Shown here piece after piece: positions 23,701-32,120 of a stretch of 39,612 nucleotides of DNA. The stretch's first letter is position 1, and each line of letters starts with the position of its first letter. Under the pieces are notes generated by a model that saw only the letters and a program-made list of their open reading frames with translations, did not search any database and had not been told where the DNA came from. Position numbers and translations under genes: made by a program. The stretch is taken from the NCBI RefSeq assembly GCF_003247215.1, contig NZ_QKAP01000135.1:1-39612 (forward strand). Direction: 5' to 3'. The DNA comes from Malonomonas rubra (GTDB lineage Bacteria > Desulfobacterota > Desulfuromonadia > Desulfuromonadales > Geopsychrobacteraceae).

Positions 23701-25825
23701 TTATTACCTGCGCCATCAGGATCTGTTGCAAGGCTCGGAACGGGTCCGCATTGAAGTGCGTGACAAGGAGTCCGGACTGGTCCTAAGTGTGAAAAACCTG
23801 ACCCCCGGCCTCGATTACGATGTTGATTATCTCCAGGGACGCATGCTGTTGAACCAGCCCCTCTCGCCGAGCGTCGATGACGGGTTGCTAGTGCAAAGCG
23901 ATACCAGCGGCGGACATCCCGCATTTTTGGTGGTGCGCTACGAATTCACTCCCGGCTTTGATGAGCCCGATACCCTGACCGCTGGCGGCCGATTGCACTA
24001 CTGGGTCAACGATCATATCAAGGTTGGCGTTACCGCCAGCGATAATGAAGATGCAGACGAGACCGGTAACCTCGGCGCGGTCGATGTCACCCTGCGGAAA
24101 ACGGCGCGGACCTGGCTGAAGCTTGAAGCCGGCCGCAGTGAGGGGAGCGGGGTGCAGGAAACCACGTCACTCAATGGCGGTTTCAACTTCACTACGGTTG
24201 AATCGGGGGCCGCTGTGAACGATCAGGCCGAAGCGCACCGAGTAGAGCTCAGCGTTGATTTCAGCGATTTCTTTGCCGCCTACCCGGGGTACTTGACCCT
24301 CTATCAGCAGGAAGTTGCCGCCGGCTATTCGGCTCCGGGTCTACTGACCGCCAAGGATACTACGAAGTACGGTGGGACTCTGAAGTGGCCAGTCAGCGAA
24401 CGTGTCCAGTTGCAACTTAAGGCCGATCGTCAGGTTCAGCAGGATGGACTTGAAACCGACGCCGGGGAACTGAATGTCGACTACCAGCTGAGCGAACAAT
24501 GGACCCTGAGCAGCGGTGTTCGACATGACCGGCGGGAGGATCATTCCACCGTTGTTCCTCCTACGCAGGAAGAGGGAGAGCGGACCGATGCCTTGCTGCA
24601 GCTACAGTATGATTCTCTGGAGCGTTGGACCGCTTACGGATTCCTGCAGGATTCGCTGCAGACCTCCGGCAACCGAGAGCAAAATGCCCGTTTTGGGTCC
24701 GGTGGCAGTTATCGTGTCAGTGAGCGATTCAAGTTGAATGGCGAACTATCCAGTGGTGACCTAGGAGAGGCCGCCCGGCTGGGCAGCGAATACCTTTACT
24801 CCGACCGGACCACCCTCTATCTCAATTACGCTTTAGAGAACGAGCGCTCCGACAACGGTCTACGCGCCCACAAGGGGAGTTTGGCCTCCGGTTTCCGCAC
24901 CCGTTACTCCGACAGTGCCAGTGTATTTCTCGAAGAGCGTTATACTCACGGCGAGGTTCCAACTGGGCTAACGCATGCCACTGGGGTGGAACTAGCGCTG
25001 AACGACCGTCTCAACCTTTCTGCCAACCTCGATTACGGCATCCTCAAAGATCAACAGTCCGGTGCCGAGATCGAACGGACCGCCTTGGGGCTCAGTGCCG
25101 GTTATGGTTTCGACAAACTGAAACTCTACTCTGCCGTCGAATACCGGCTAGATGATACGGAGCAGGTTGCTGCCGAGAACATCCGGCGGACGACCTGGCT
25201 GCTGAAGAACAGCCTCAGGTATCAGGTATCGCCCGACTGGCGGCTGATCGGCAAGCTCAACCTGTCTCGTAGCGACAGCTCGCAGGGCACCTTCTACGAC
25301 GGCTCTTACACAGAAGCGGTGCTGGGATCGGCTTATCGACCGGTGGCCAACGATCGACTCAATGCTCTGCTCAAATATACCTATTTTGCCAACCTCCCGA
25401 CCGTTGATCAACTGACTGGCAATTCGACCGAGACCACTTACGTTCAACGCAGTCATATCGCTTCTTTCGAATTGATGTATGACCTGACGGAACGACTGAC
25501 CATTGGTGGCAAGTATGCTTATCGTTACGGGGAGGTCAGCCAGGACCGGGTTGATCAACAGTTCTTCAGCAGCCGGGCACATCTGTATGTCCTGCGCACC
25601 GACTGGCATGTCCTGTATCGCTGGGATGCACTGGTTGAGGGGCGCATCCTTGATCTCCCAGACGCCGGAGACCAGCGTAGCGGGATTCTGCTCGGTATCT
25701 ACCGGCATCTGGGCAATCACGCCAAACTGGGGGTCGGTTATAACTTCAGCACGTTTTCGGATGATCTGACCGACCTGGATTACAAGCACCAGGGGCTGTT
25801 CATTAATCTGGTCGGAAAGTTTTAA
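20723..25825 (+). CDS. Outer-membrane beta-barrel protein with three OmpA-like domains (1700 residues)
   Basis: The signal peptide ends near GGGVFA. Three tandem OmpA-C-like (peptidoglycan-binding type) domains lie at about 95-210, 256-375 and 408-520. The first two keep the Asp (HADS, YSDTK) and Arg (SRERA, AVARR) that contact peptidoglycan; in the third the Asp position reads YIGNK, so it looks degenerate. Beta-sandwich periplasmic domains follow (about 520-840). A roughly 850-residue C-terminal region of alternating aromatic and polar strands ends GLFINLVGKF, the terminal Phe expected of a barrel recognised by BAM. It follows the giant surface protein by 109 bases and is probably its outer-membrane partner (secretion pore or anchor). 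That role is inference. Confidence 0.82.
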   Translation: MEKRTIVIFCLSIWLATGGGVFAAAMPDLLVVEPQVDVRESAGFGAATERHLPPEQIARTWLLDPSIFNADQGDQVEVQQVVEPDIETVKLTDLVAPIHFYEGEAQIPTEHLSRLREVLDSMRHRDNVRLHFVGHADSQPLSSALEAIYGDNIGLSRERAGTTAEYFQQALNLPPEGISYEGVGASQPLADNATETGRALNRRVEVEVWYDEIGEKTVDREVIVPRQVNQVKVCRTETVCKLRYREGHEHRARIRNLVAPLHYREGMLTVPDSFQRQIEQSLDNLRGKRNPVVKFIAYSDTKPLDGREKRIYEDHLGLTKAVARRVSLAVGEELGLTGYSLASEGKGTDQPVASNDTPQGRSRNRRVEVEFWYDDPLQDLPDEPQICPDDSGAETVTRIYEPPGGSIEPIRFEQGNPVVTAAEVERLRQQMDEISDRSNVRLRFIGYIGNKPLDRRTAAVYGDDIGWSTVRAVRVKHLVSEMLGLTEEQTESEGRGYVQADDVVNEGFLESNDSRVEVQIVYDELLLLDDFEGVEITRMSREIHTEHPYALNLMRISVDGRPLDDPGKDVTDLQRCTDVALDRAQVRFKHNSLQREPRLNVTAWPRAIRWQDDPETAFVENRVGFRLYLNYRSFIDRAEVRIFDEQQSVRDLPLAVVVMDEDGLAAWQPEFTTFSATGRNLKYLVRVYDSQGRYDETVPQPLWVTDRLDAETLTVEPATELLAGYGESRLATRQIPLHGGTVQAYGQAIPTGYQVWLAGYPVPVDREGKFVAEEILPEGVNTVEVAVLDQVGNGELFLRDLELEHNDWFTVGIADLTLSASSTDGPANLVAPDEKRYREDVGLQGRLAFFTQGRFGEDWGLTASADTREEEFDEIFSNFLDKSPEALFRRIDPDYHLPTYGDDSTVTEVAPTSGKFYLKLDKGDNYGLWGNFKVDYTDNSLAHVDRGLYGARLHYQTGALTTFGERRLEVDGFAAEPGTVAGRDEFRGTGGSLYYLRHQDLLQGSERVRIEVRDKESGLVLSVKNLTPGLDYDVDYLQGRMLLNQPLSPSVDDGLLVQSDTSGGHPAFLVVRYEFTPGFDEPDTLTAGGRLHYWVNDHIKVGVTASDNEDADETGNLGAVDVTLRKTARTWLKLEAGRSEGSGVQETTSLNGGFNFTTVESGAAVNDQAEAHRVELSVDFSDFFAAYPGYLTLYQQEVAAGYSAPGLLTAKDTTKYGGTLKWPVSERVQLQLKADRQVQQDGLETDAGELNVDYQLSEQWTLSSGVRHDRREDHSTVVPPTQEEGERTDALLQLQYDSLERWTAYGFLQDSLQTSGNREQNARFGSGGSYRVSERFKLNGELSSGDLGEAARLGSEYLYSDRTTLYLNYALENERSDNGLRAHKGSLASGFRTRYSDSASVFLEERYTHGEVPTGLTHATGVELALNDRLNLSANLDYGILKDQQSGAEIERTALGLSAGYGFDKLKLYSAVEYRLDDTEQVAAENIRRTTWLLKNSLRYQVSPDWRLIGKLNLSRSDSSQGTFYDGSYTEAVLGSAYRPVANDRLNALLKYTYFANLPTVDQLTGNSTETTYVQRSHIASFELMYDLTERLTIGGKYAYRYGEVSQDRVDQQFFSSRAHLYVLRTDWHVLYRWDALVEGRILDLPDAGDQRSGILLGIYRHLGNHAKLGVGYNFSTFSDDLTDLDYKHQGLFINLVGKF

Positions 25826-25838
25826 CAGGGTGATAACT

Positions 25839-26357
25839 ATGGTGAATATCTTAAAAGTGATCGTTTTCGGCTTCGGTATCTTGCTGGGAGTGAGCCTAGC
25901 AGCTCGTGGCGAAGAGATCCCCGGAGAGCGTTTTAAGGGGCTGGATGAACAGGTGCAGGAGATCAAAAGTGATGTCCTGTCGATCGCCGCTGAATTGAAT
26001 CAGCTGGAGGAAAAGCTGCTTTACCCATCCAATACCCAGTTGGCCATTTTCGTTTCCTTGGCTGAGGGGGAAACCTTCCGCCTCGATGCCGTTGAGCTGC
26101 GCCTAGATGGGGACAAAGTCACCCGCCACCTCTACACCTATAAGGAGTTGGAAGCTCTGCGCAAAGGGGGCGTGCAGCGACTCTATACCGGCAATGTGCG
26201 GATCGGAAAACATCAGCTGGAACTGGTCTACCAAGGCAAATCTTCTGGCGGGAGCGATTTCCGTCAGGAGGAGGCCTTCACGGTAGAGAAAGAGACGGGG
26301 CCCGGAATTGTTGAAATCACACTGGCTAAAAGCGAGATTACTTTCAGGAAAGAGTAA
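25839..26357 (+). CDS. Small periplasmic protein with coiled-coil segment
   Basis: About 172 residues. A signal peptide (MVNILKVIVFGFGILLG, ending near ARG) is followed by a short helix-rich segment (LDEQVQEIKSDVLSIAAELNQLEEKLL), predicted coiled coil, then a beta-rich domain. In that domain an AIFVSLAEGETFRLDAVELRLDGDKV pattern leads into VGKHQLELVYQGK-like strands. I do not recognise a named family; similar small proteins accompany TPR/ExbB clusters in this group of bacteria. The ATG at 25839 is preferred over a GTG at 25830 because AGGGTG then sits at proper spacing. It lies 13 bases after the barrel gene and four bases before the TPR gene, so co-transcription and a shared complex are likely. 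Confidence 0.75.
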   Translation: MVNILKVIVFGFGILLGVSLAARGEEIPGERFKGLDEQVQEIKSDVLSIAAELNQLEEKLLYPSNTQLAIFVSLAEGETFRLDAVELRLDGDKVTRHLYTYKELEALRKGGVQRLYTGNVRIGKHQLELVYQGKSSGGSDFRQEEAFTVEKETGPGIVEITLAKSEITFRKE

Positions 26358-26360
26358 TTC

Positions 26361-28244
26361 ATGGCTCGATTCGTTGCATTGCTGACCGTTTTGCTGTTGA
26401 CGGCAAGCCCGGCTACCAGCGCTAGTACGCCACAAAACCTGCGGGATCTCTATTTCGGGGAGGCGCTTTACTACGCTTTTCAGGGGGAGTGGTTCGATGC
26501 CGTCGCCCGGCTCGATACCGAACTGGCTCAATACCGGCGCCTCGATCAACCGCAGCTCGACACTCTCTACTATCACATCGGTCAGGCCAAGTTCGCCGTC
26601 GGCGATTTTGAGCTGGCTTACCGGATGCACCACCGCGCCGGCCGGGCTATCAGCGCGGTGATCGAGGGGAACGTGGCCGAAGAGGTGCGCAACGAAGGGC
26701 TTTATCGGTTGGCACGAATCTATTTCCAGAAAGACCAGCCAGTGAATGCGTTGCTCGCTCTGGAGCGAATCGAGGGCACGGTGCCCGAAGATGTCAAAGA
26801 TGATCTGTCCTTCCTGCGTGGACAGGTTCTGATGGTCAACGGCCGCTACGGAGAGGCCACCGCAATTTTCAGAGAGTTGCAGAAAACGGAGCGGTTGCAG
26901 GGTTTCAGCGATTACAACTTGGGGATTGCTCTGATCAGGGATGGGCAGGAATTGGCAGGTTTGAAGTCTCTCGAACAGACCGGACAGCTCAATACTGAGA
27001 ACCCCGAAGTTCTGGCCATCAAAGACAAGGCAAACCTGATGCTCGGCGGAAAACTGCTCGAGACAGAGAACTTTACGGCGGCCGCGCTGGCACTCGACCG
27101 GGTCCGGCTCGACGGGCCGTTCTCCAACCGGGCTTTGCTCAGTGCTGGCTGGGCAGAGGCGTCCCGGCAGAACTTTGAGCGTGCCCTGGTTCCCTGGAGC
27201 CTGCTGGCGGAACGTGAGGTGACCGATGATGCTGTTCAGGAAGCCCTGCTCTCCGTTCCCTATGCCTACGGCAAGCTGGGGGTCTTCAGTAAGGCTGCGA
27301 ACTTATACAGTCAGGCGCTGCAGGCGTACGGCGCGGAGATCGACAAATTGAGTATCTCGATTAAAAGCATCCGGGAAGGGAAGTTTCTGCTGGCTCTGAA
27401 GCAGGAAGAACTGCAGGAGGATGCCGACTGGGTCGTCAAACTACGGGAGTTGCCCGATTCCCCGGAGACCTTCTATCTGCTCGAACTATTGGCTTCGCAC
27501 GATTTCCAACTGTCGCTGCAGAACTATCTCGACCTTGAACAGCTGGGTAAAAAACTGCGCAGCTGGCGCGGCGACCTGGCCGTGTTTGAAGAGCTTATCG
27601 TCACCCGCCGGGGCTACTATGCGCCGTTGTTGCCGGAGATCGACCAGAGCTTCCGGGAACTAGACGCGCAAATGCGTTTGCGCCTGGAGCAAAAAGACCG
27701 GGTCGCGCAGCGACTACAGACGATGCTGGTGGTGCCGCGGCCCGATTATCTGGCGACCGGGGCGGAGCGGGTCAGCCTGGAACGGCTCGACCGGCTGGAA
27801 CAGAAATTGTCCGAGGACGTCGGTTTGCCCTCACCGAGCCAGGCTCGGATCGATCGCTTGCAGGGAACGCTGCTGTGGAACATTCATACTGATTATGATC
27901 GCCGGTTGACAGAAACCTATAAGCATCTGCAGACGCTGAACGGGGAGATCGAGAAGCTACGTCAGCAGTATACTGCCTTCGTCCGTACTCGGCAGGCCGC
28001 TACTCAGAGTTATCAGGGGTACGATCAGTTGATTATCCGTTTGCGGACCCGTATCGATACCGCCGCGGAGAAGGTCGCATCGTTGGCGGCCCGACAAGGT
28101 CACCTGCTGGAGACGATGGCGGTGGATGAACTTATCAGCCGCCGCGAACGGTTGGCGGAATACCAGGTCAAGGCCCGTTTTGCCATGGCGGACAGCTATG
28201 ATCGTGCCGTCCGCGCTGAGGGGGAAAAGAGGGTGGAGCAATGA
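26361..28244 (+). CDS. Periplasmic TPR-repeat protein (627 residues)
   Basis: An exported scaffold protein. The signal peptide ends near SPATSA. Helical tetratricopeptide-like repeats occupy about 22-320; visible units include FGEALYYAFQGEWFDAVARLD, YRLARIYFQKDQPVNALLAL, LRGQVLMVNGRYGEATAIF and YAYGKLGVFSKAANLYSQAL. The C-terminal half (about 330-627) is a long alpha-helical, charge-rich region with coiled-coil character and Arg/Leu/Glu heptads. No lipobox is seen, so it is probably soluble in the periplasm. Its ATGA overlap with the next gene implies translational coupling. It resembles the TPR scaffolds of Glt/Nfs-type machines in architecture, but orthology is not established. Confidence 0.82.
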   Translation: MARFVALLTVLLLTASPATSASTPQNLRDLYFGEALYYAFQGEWFDAVARLDTELAQYRRLDQPQLDTLYYHIGQAKFAVGDFELAYRMHHRAGRAISAVIEGNVAEEVRNEGLYRLARIYFQKDQPVNALLALERIEGTVPEDVKDDLSFLRGQVLMVNGRYGEATAIFRELQKTERLQGFSDYNLGIALIRDGQELAGLKSLEQTGQLNTENPEVLAIKDKANLMLGGKLLETENFTAAALALDRVRLDGPFSNRALLSAGWAEASRQNFERALVPWSLLAEREVTDDAVQEALLSVPYAYGKLGVFSKAANLYSQALQAYGAEIDKLSISIKSIREGKFLLALKQEELQEDADWVVKLRELPDSPETFYLLELLASHDFQLSLQNYLDLEQLGKKLRSWRGDLAVFEELIVTRRGYYAPLLPEIDQSFRELDAQMRLRLEQKDRVAQRLQTMLVVPRPDYLATGAERVSLERLDRLEQKLSEDVGLPSPSQARIDRLQGTLLWNIHTDYDRRLTETYKHLQTLNGEIEKLRQQYTAFVRTRQAATQSYQGYDQLIIRLRTRIDTAAEKVASLAARQGHLLETMAVDELISRRERLAEYQVKARFAMADSYDRAVRAEGEKRVEQ

Positions 28245-31200
28245 ACGGATTGCGGTTCTGCATACTGATCCTGCCGGTGTTGGTGGCTGCCTGTTCGTCG
28301 GGGGATGGCGGAAGAACCATTGCTGCGTTACGTTCGGTGAAGATTGAAATCCGGGAAGAGCAGATCGAAGACGGGCTCGACAAGGCGATGGCCGGCTATG
28401 AGCAATTTCTGGCGGAGAGTGAAGGATCGGCCATGGTCCCCGAGGCTATTCGGCGACTGGCAGACCTGAAGGTGGAGAAAGAATACGGCTACATCGGCGG
28501 GGTCCAGTCCGCACCCGATGTTTCCGACTTGTCGGCGCCGGAGACGGTGTCTCGTCGGGGCACTGCCATGCCCGCCCAGGAGCTCTCGAGCGGGGCAGAG
28601 GAAATTGAGCTGGAGGACGAATTCGAGCAGCGGGCTACTCAAAGCATCTCTCTGCAGGAACCTGTCCAGAGCCAGGACGACATTGCTCTGGCAATCGATG
28701 ACCTTGAGCGTGCCGGGGCGCGGGAAGCGATTGAGCTTTATCAGAAGCTGCTTCGGGAATACCCGTTATATGAACGCAACGATCAGGTCTTATACCAGAT
28801 GTCCCGCGCCTATGAGGAACTGGGTCAGATCGACCCGGCGATGGAGATCATGGACCAACTAGTAGGAGAATTTCCCGAGTCCCGCTATTTTGACGAGGTT
28901 CAGTTCCGCCGCGCCGAGTATTTCTTCACCCGGCGCAGTTATCTGGAGGCGGAGGACGCCTACGCCAGCATCGTTGCCCACGGCGTCGGCTCCTTTTATT
29001 ACCAGCTGGCTCTCTACAAACTGGGCTGGACCTTCTACAAACAGGAACTTTACGAAGATGGCCTGCGTAAATTTATTGGCCTCCTCGATTACAAAGTGTC
29101 CGTGGGGTACGACTTCGAACAGGTCGAAGACGAGCAGGAACGGAAGCGGATGGAAGATACCTTCCGGGTGATTAGCCTGAGCTTTTCTTATCTCGGTGGG
29201 GCCGAGGCCGTGGTCGATTACTTCACCCAGTACGGTGCGCGCAGCTACGAGGACAGCGTCTATCGCAATCTCGCCGAATATTACTTCACCAAGCGGCGCT
29301 ACAGCGATGCCATCGCCAGCTACAGTGCCTTTATTGATCGCAACCCGTTCCACCGCAAGGCGCCCCTATTCCATATGCGGGCGATCGAAATCAATATTGC
29401 CGGCGGTTTCCCGTCGCTGGTTATCGAAGGGAAGAAGGAGTTCGCCACCCGCTATGGACTGCAAGCGGAGTACTGGCAACACTTTCTGCCGGAAGATCGG
29501 CCTGAGGTGCTCGACTTCCTGAAGACCAATCTGACAGACTTGGCCAACCACTATCACGCCCTCTACCAAGAGCCGAAACTCAAGGAGAAGCAAGGGGAGA
29601 ACTTCGCTGAGGCCCAGCACTGGTACCGAGAGTTTTTGGTCTCTTTCCCGCAGGCGGAAGAATCGCCGGTTATCAATCATCAGTTGGCCGATCTATTGTT
29701 GGAAAATCGTTCTTTCGTCGAGGCGGCGGTCGAATACGAGCGAACCGCCTACGACTATCCCGTGCATGACAGCTCCTCCAAGGCCGGGTATGCGGCGGTT
29801 TACGCCTATCGGCAGCACCTTAAGACGGCCAAGCCGGGCAGTGACGATCCGATCCGTCGGGATGTCATCAGTAGCTCGGTACGCTTTGCCGACACTTTCC
29901 CGCAGCACGAGAAAGCGGACGTGGTGCTTGGCGCCGCAGTAGATGACCTGTATGACCTGAAAGACTTCGAACAGGCGGTGACGGTCGGCCGACATCTGAT
30001 CACGAGTTTTCCTGAGGCCGATGAAGCCGTCCGGCGTGCCGCCTGGCTGGTAATCGGGCACTCAACCTACGAATTGCAGAAGTTTGAAGAGGCGGAGACC
30101 GCCTATGTGCAGGTACTGGATCTGCTGCCGAAGGATGACAAGACTCGAACCGGGTTGATCGATAATCTGGCGGCCTCGATCTATAAGCAAGGGGAGCAGG
30201 CAAATGCAGAACAGAATTACCTGGCCGCAGCCGAGCATTTCCTGCGGGTCGGGGCGATGGCACCGACCTCCAAGCTCCGGGCCAATGCCGAATACGATGC
30301 GGCGGTTGCCCTGATCCAGCTAAAGGACTGGACACGGTCGGCCGAGGTGCTGGTCGCTTTCCGCGACGCCTTCCCTGAGCACGAGCTGCAGCGCGAAGTG
30401 ACGAAAAAGATCGCCTACGTCTACCGGGAGGACGGCAAACTTGCTTTGGCCGCCGAGGAATATGAACGGATCGAACGCGAATCGAGCGACCCGGAGATCC
30501 GTCGGGAAGCCCTGCTGGTTGCCGCCGAGCTTTACGAAGAGGTCGGGTTAAGCGAACGGGTCCTGGCAGTTTATCAACGCTATGTCGGACACTTTCCGCA
30601 ACCAGTTGAAATCAATCTGGAAACCCGCAACAAGATTGCCGAACTGTTGAAACAGAGCGGCGATCTTGAGAGATATCTGCTGGAGCTGAAGAGTATCGTT
30701 GCTATCGACGCGTCTGCGGGGGAAGAACGGACTCCGAGAACCCGCTATCTGGCCGCCAAGGCCGCCTTGGTGCTGGCGGAACCTGGATTCGAGCGCTTTG
30801 CGAACATCCAGCTGGTAAACCCGATCAAGGACACCTTGCGCCGCAAACAAAAAGCGATGAAGGCGGCCACCAAGGCGTTCAGCGATCTGCTCGACTACGA
30901 GGTTGGAGATGTCACCGCCGCCGCCACCTACTATTTGGCCGAGATTTACGACCACTTCAGCAAGGCTCTCATGGCCTCGGAACGTCCCGATGGTCTCAGC
31001 CCGCTGGAGTTGGAGGAATACGAGCTGGCCATCGAAGAGCAGGCCTATCCCTTTGAAGAGAAAGCAATCGTCGTGCACGAAAGCAATCTAGAGTTGATGG
31101 GCATCGGGGTTTACAACGACTGGATCGCCAAGAGTCTGCAGAAACTGGCCAAGCTGGTTCCGGTACGTTACGCCAAACCGGAGCAGGAAAGCACCGTGCT

Positions 31201-32053
31201 CGTTTCGTTCGAGACGTTCAGCTTTGAAATCGTTCACCCAGAACTTCATGCGGAGCAACCGGCCTCTGAAGAAGAGGAAATATCCCCTGACGGTGAACCG
31301 GAAGTGGTCGTTACCCCGACCGTTGCCGAACCGACTGCCGTAGAGCAGCTGGAAGCATCGCCGCTTCCAAGCAATGATACCCAGAGTCAGCCCTATATGA
31401 CCGCTGCTTCGGGCCAAGAAGAGGAAGTGGGGGCAGAGCCAGACGAGCCACTTCCAGTACCGGATGAAGAGGAAATATCCCCTGACGGTGAACCGGCAGT
31501 GGTCGTTACCCCGACCGTTGCCCAACCGACTGCCGTAGAGCAGCAGGAAGCAGCTCCGCTTCCAAGCAATGACACCCAGAGTCAGCCTGAGATGACCGCT
31601 GCTTCGGGCCAAGAAGAGGAAGTGGGGGCAGTACCAGACAAGCCGCTTCCAGTACCGGATGAAGAGGAAATATCCCCTGACGGTGAACCGGCAGTGGTCA
31701 TTACCCCTCCCGTTGCCGAACCGACTGCCGTAGAGCAGCAGGAAGCAGCTCCGCTTCCAAGCAATGATACCCAGAGTCAGCCTGAGATGACCACTGCTTC
31801 GGGCCAAGAAGAGGAAGTGGGGGCAGAGGTGCCGAGCAGCGAAGCGCGAGTGCCGCGGGCAGAGCCAGACGAGCCGCTTCCAGTACCGGATGAAGAGGAA
31901 ATGTCCCCTGACGGTGAACCGGAAGTGGTCGTTACCCCGACCGTTGCCGAACCGACTGCCGTAGAGCAGCAGGAAGCAGCGCCGCATCCAAGCAATGATA
32001 CCCAGAGTCAGCCTGAGATGACCGCTGCTTCGGGCCAAGTCAGGCTGGAGTAG
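28241..32053 (+). CDS. Large TPR outer-membrane lipoprotein with acidic repeat tail (1270 residues)
   Basis: The lipobox LVAAC places the lipidated Cys at residue 18. An acidic linker precedes arrays of TPR/YfgC-like helical repeats through about residue 920, for example AIELYQKLLREYPLYERNDQ, RAYEELGQIDPAMEIMDQLV and AEYYFTKRRYSDAIASYSAF. The last 260 residues are a low-complexity Pro/Glu/Val tail built from four copies of a 65-residue unit (EEEISPDGEP...PLPVPD), with a 12-residue insertion in the third. The tail could span peptidoglycan or bind partners flexibly. The first codon overlaps the stop of the previous TPR gene by four bases. It is likely a scaffold of the envelope machine anchored in the outer membrane; the +2 and +3 residues after Cys are Ser, with no Asp at +2 to suggest inner-membrane retention. 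Confidence 0.85.
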   Translation: MNGLRFCILILPVLVAACSSGDGGRTIAALRSVKIEIREEQIEDGLDKAMAGYEQFLAESEGSAMVPEAIRRLADLKVEKEYGYIGGVQSAPDVSDLSAPETVSRRGTAMPAQELSSGAEEIELEDEFEQRATQSISLQEPVQSQDDIALAIDDLERAGAREAIELYQKLLREYPLYERNDQVLYQMSRAYEELGQIDPAMEIMDQLVGEFPESRYFDEVQFRRAEYFFTRRSYLEAEDAYASIVAHGVGSFYYQLALYKLGWTFYKQELYEDGLRKFIGLLDYKVSVGYDFEQVEDEQERKRMEDTFRVISLSFSYLGGAEAVVDYFTQYGARSYEDSVYRNLAEYYFTKRRYSDAIASYSAFIDRNPFHRKAPLFHMRAIEINIAGGFPSLVIEGKKEFATRYGLQAEYWQHFLPEDRPEVLDFLKTNLTDLANHYHALYQEPKLKEKQGENFAEAQHWYREFLVSFPQAEESPVINHQLADLLLENRSFVEAAVEYERTAYDYPVHDSSSKAGYAAVYAYRQHLKTAKPGSDDPIRRDVISSSVRFADTFPQHEKADVVLGAAVDDLYDLKDFEQAVTVGRHLITSFPEADEAVRRAAWLVIGHSTYELQKFEEAETAYVQVLDLLPKDDKTRTGLIDNLAASIYKQGEQANAEQNYLAAAEHFLRVGAMAPTSKLRANAEYDAAVALIQLKDWTRSAEVLVAFRDAFPEHELQREVTKKIAYVYREDGKLALAAEEYERIERESSDPEIRREALLVAAELYEEVGLSERVLAVYQRYVGHFPQPVEINLETRNKIAELLKQSGDLERYLLELKSIVAIDASAGEERTPRTRYLAAKAALVLAEPGFERFANIQLVNPIKDTLRRKQKAMKAATKAFSDLLDYEVGDVTAAATYYLAEIYDHFSKALMASERPDGLSPLELEEYELAIEEQAYPFEEKAIVVHESNLELMGIGVYNDWIAKSLQKLAKLVPVRYAKPEQESTVLVSFETFSFEIVHPELHAEQPASEEEEISPDGEPEVVVTPTVAEPTAVEQLEASPLPSNDTQSQPYMTAASGQEEEVGAEPDEPLPVPDEEEISPDGEPAVVVTPTVAQPTAVEQQEAAPLPSNDTQSQPEMTAASGQEEEVGAVPDKPLPVPDEEEISPDGEPAVVITPPVAEPTAVEQQEAAPLPSNDTQSQPEMTTASGQEEEVGAEVPSSEARVPRAEPDEPLPVPDEEEMSPDGEPEVVVTPTVAEPTAVEQQEAAPHPSNDTQSQPEMTAASGQVRLE
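31271..32040 (+). repeat. Tandem 195-base coding repeats
   Basis: Units begin with GAAGAGGAAAT at 31271, 31466, 31661 and 31892. The first two spacings are exactly 195 bases. The third is 231 because of a 36-base in-frame insertion near 31829-31864. The last unit is partial. DNA identity between units is very high by eye, indicating recent amplification and likely copy-number variation between strains. Confidence 0.93.
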
Positions 32054-32120
32054 AAGGATGAGACAAGGGATGAAAATCGACCAGAGACAGAAGAGATACA
32101 GTCAGCGGATGCGAGGTTCC

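Noticed and set aside
25148-25966. A 272-residue minus-strand open frame across the end of the barrel gene
   Set aside because: It is antisense to conserved barrel strands and the next gene's signal peptide. It has no family features or ribosome-binding site.
31088-32038. A 316-residue open frame on the minus strand and several roughly 60-residue Ser/Gly-rich frames
   Set aside because: They are antisense shadows of the 195-bp tandem repeats in the TPR lipoprotein gene; the repeated unit happens to lack stops in those frames.
31271-32040. CRISPR-like array
   Set aside because: The 195-bp units are contiguous, coding and in frame within a lipoprotein gene, with no spacers. No CRISPR array was seen anywhere in the window.
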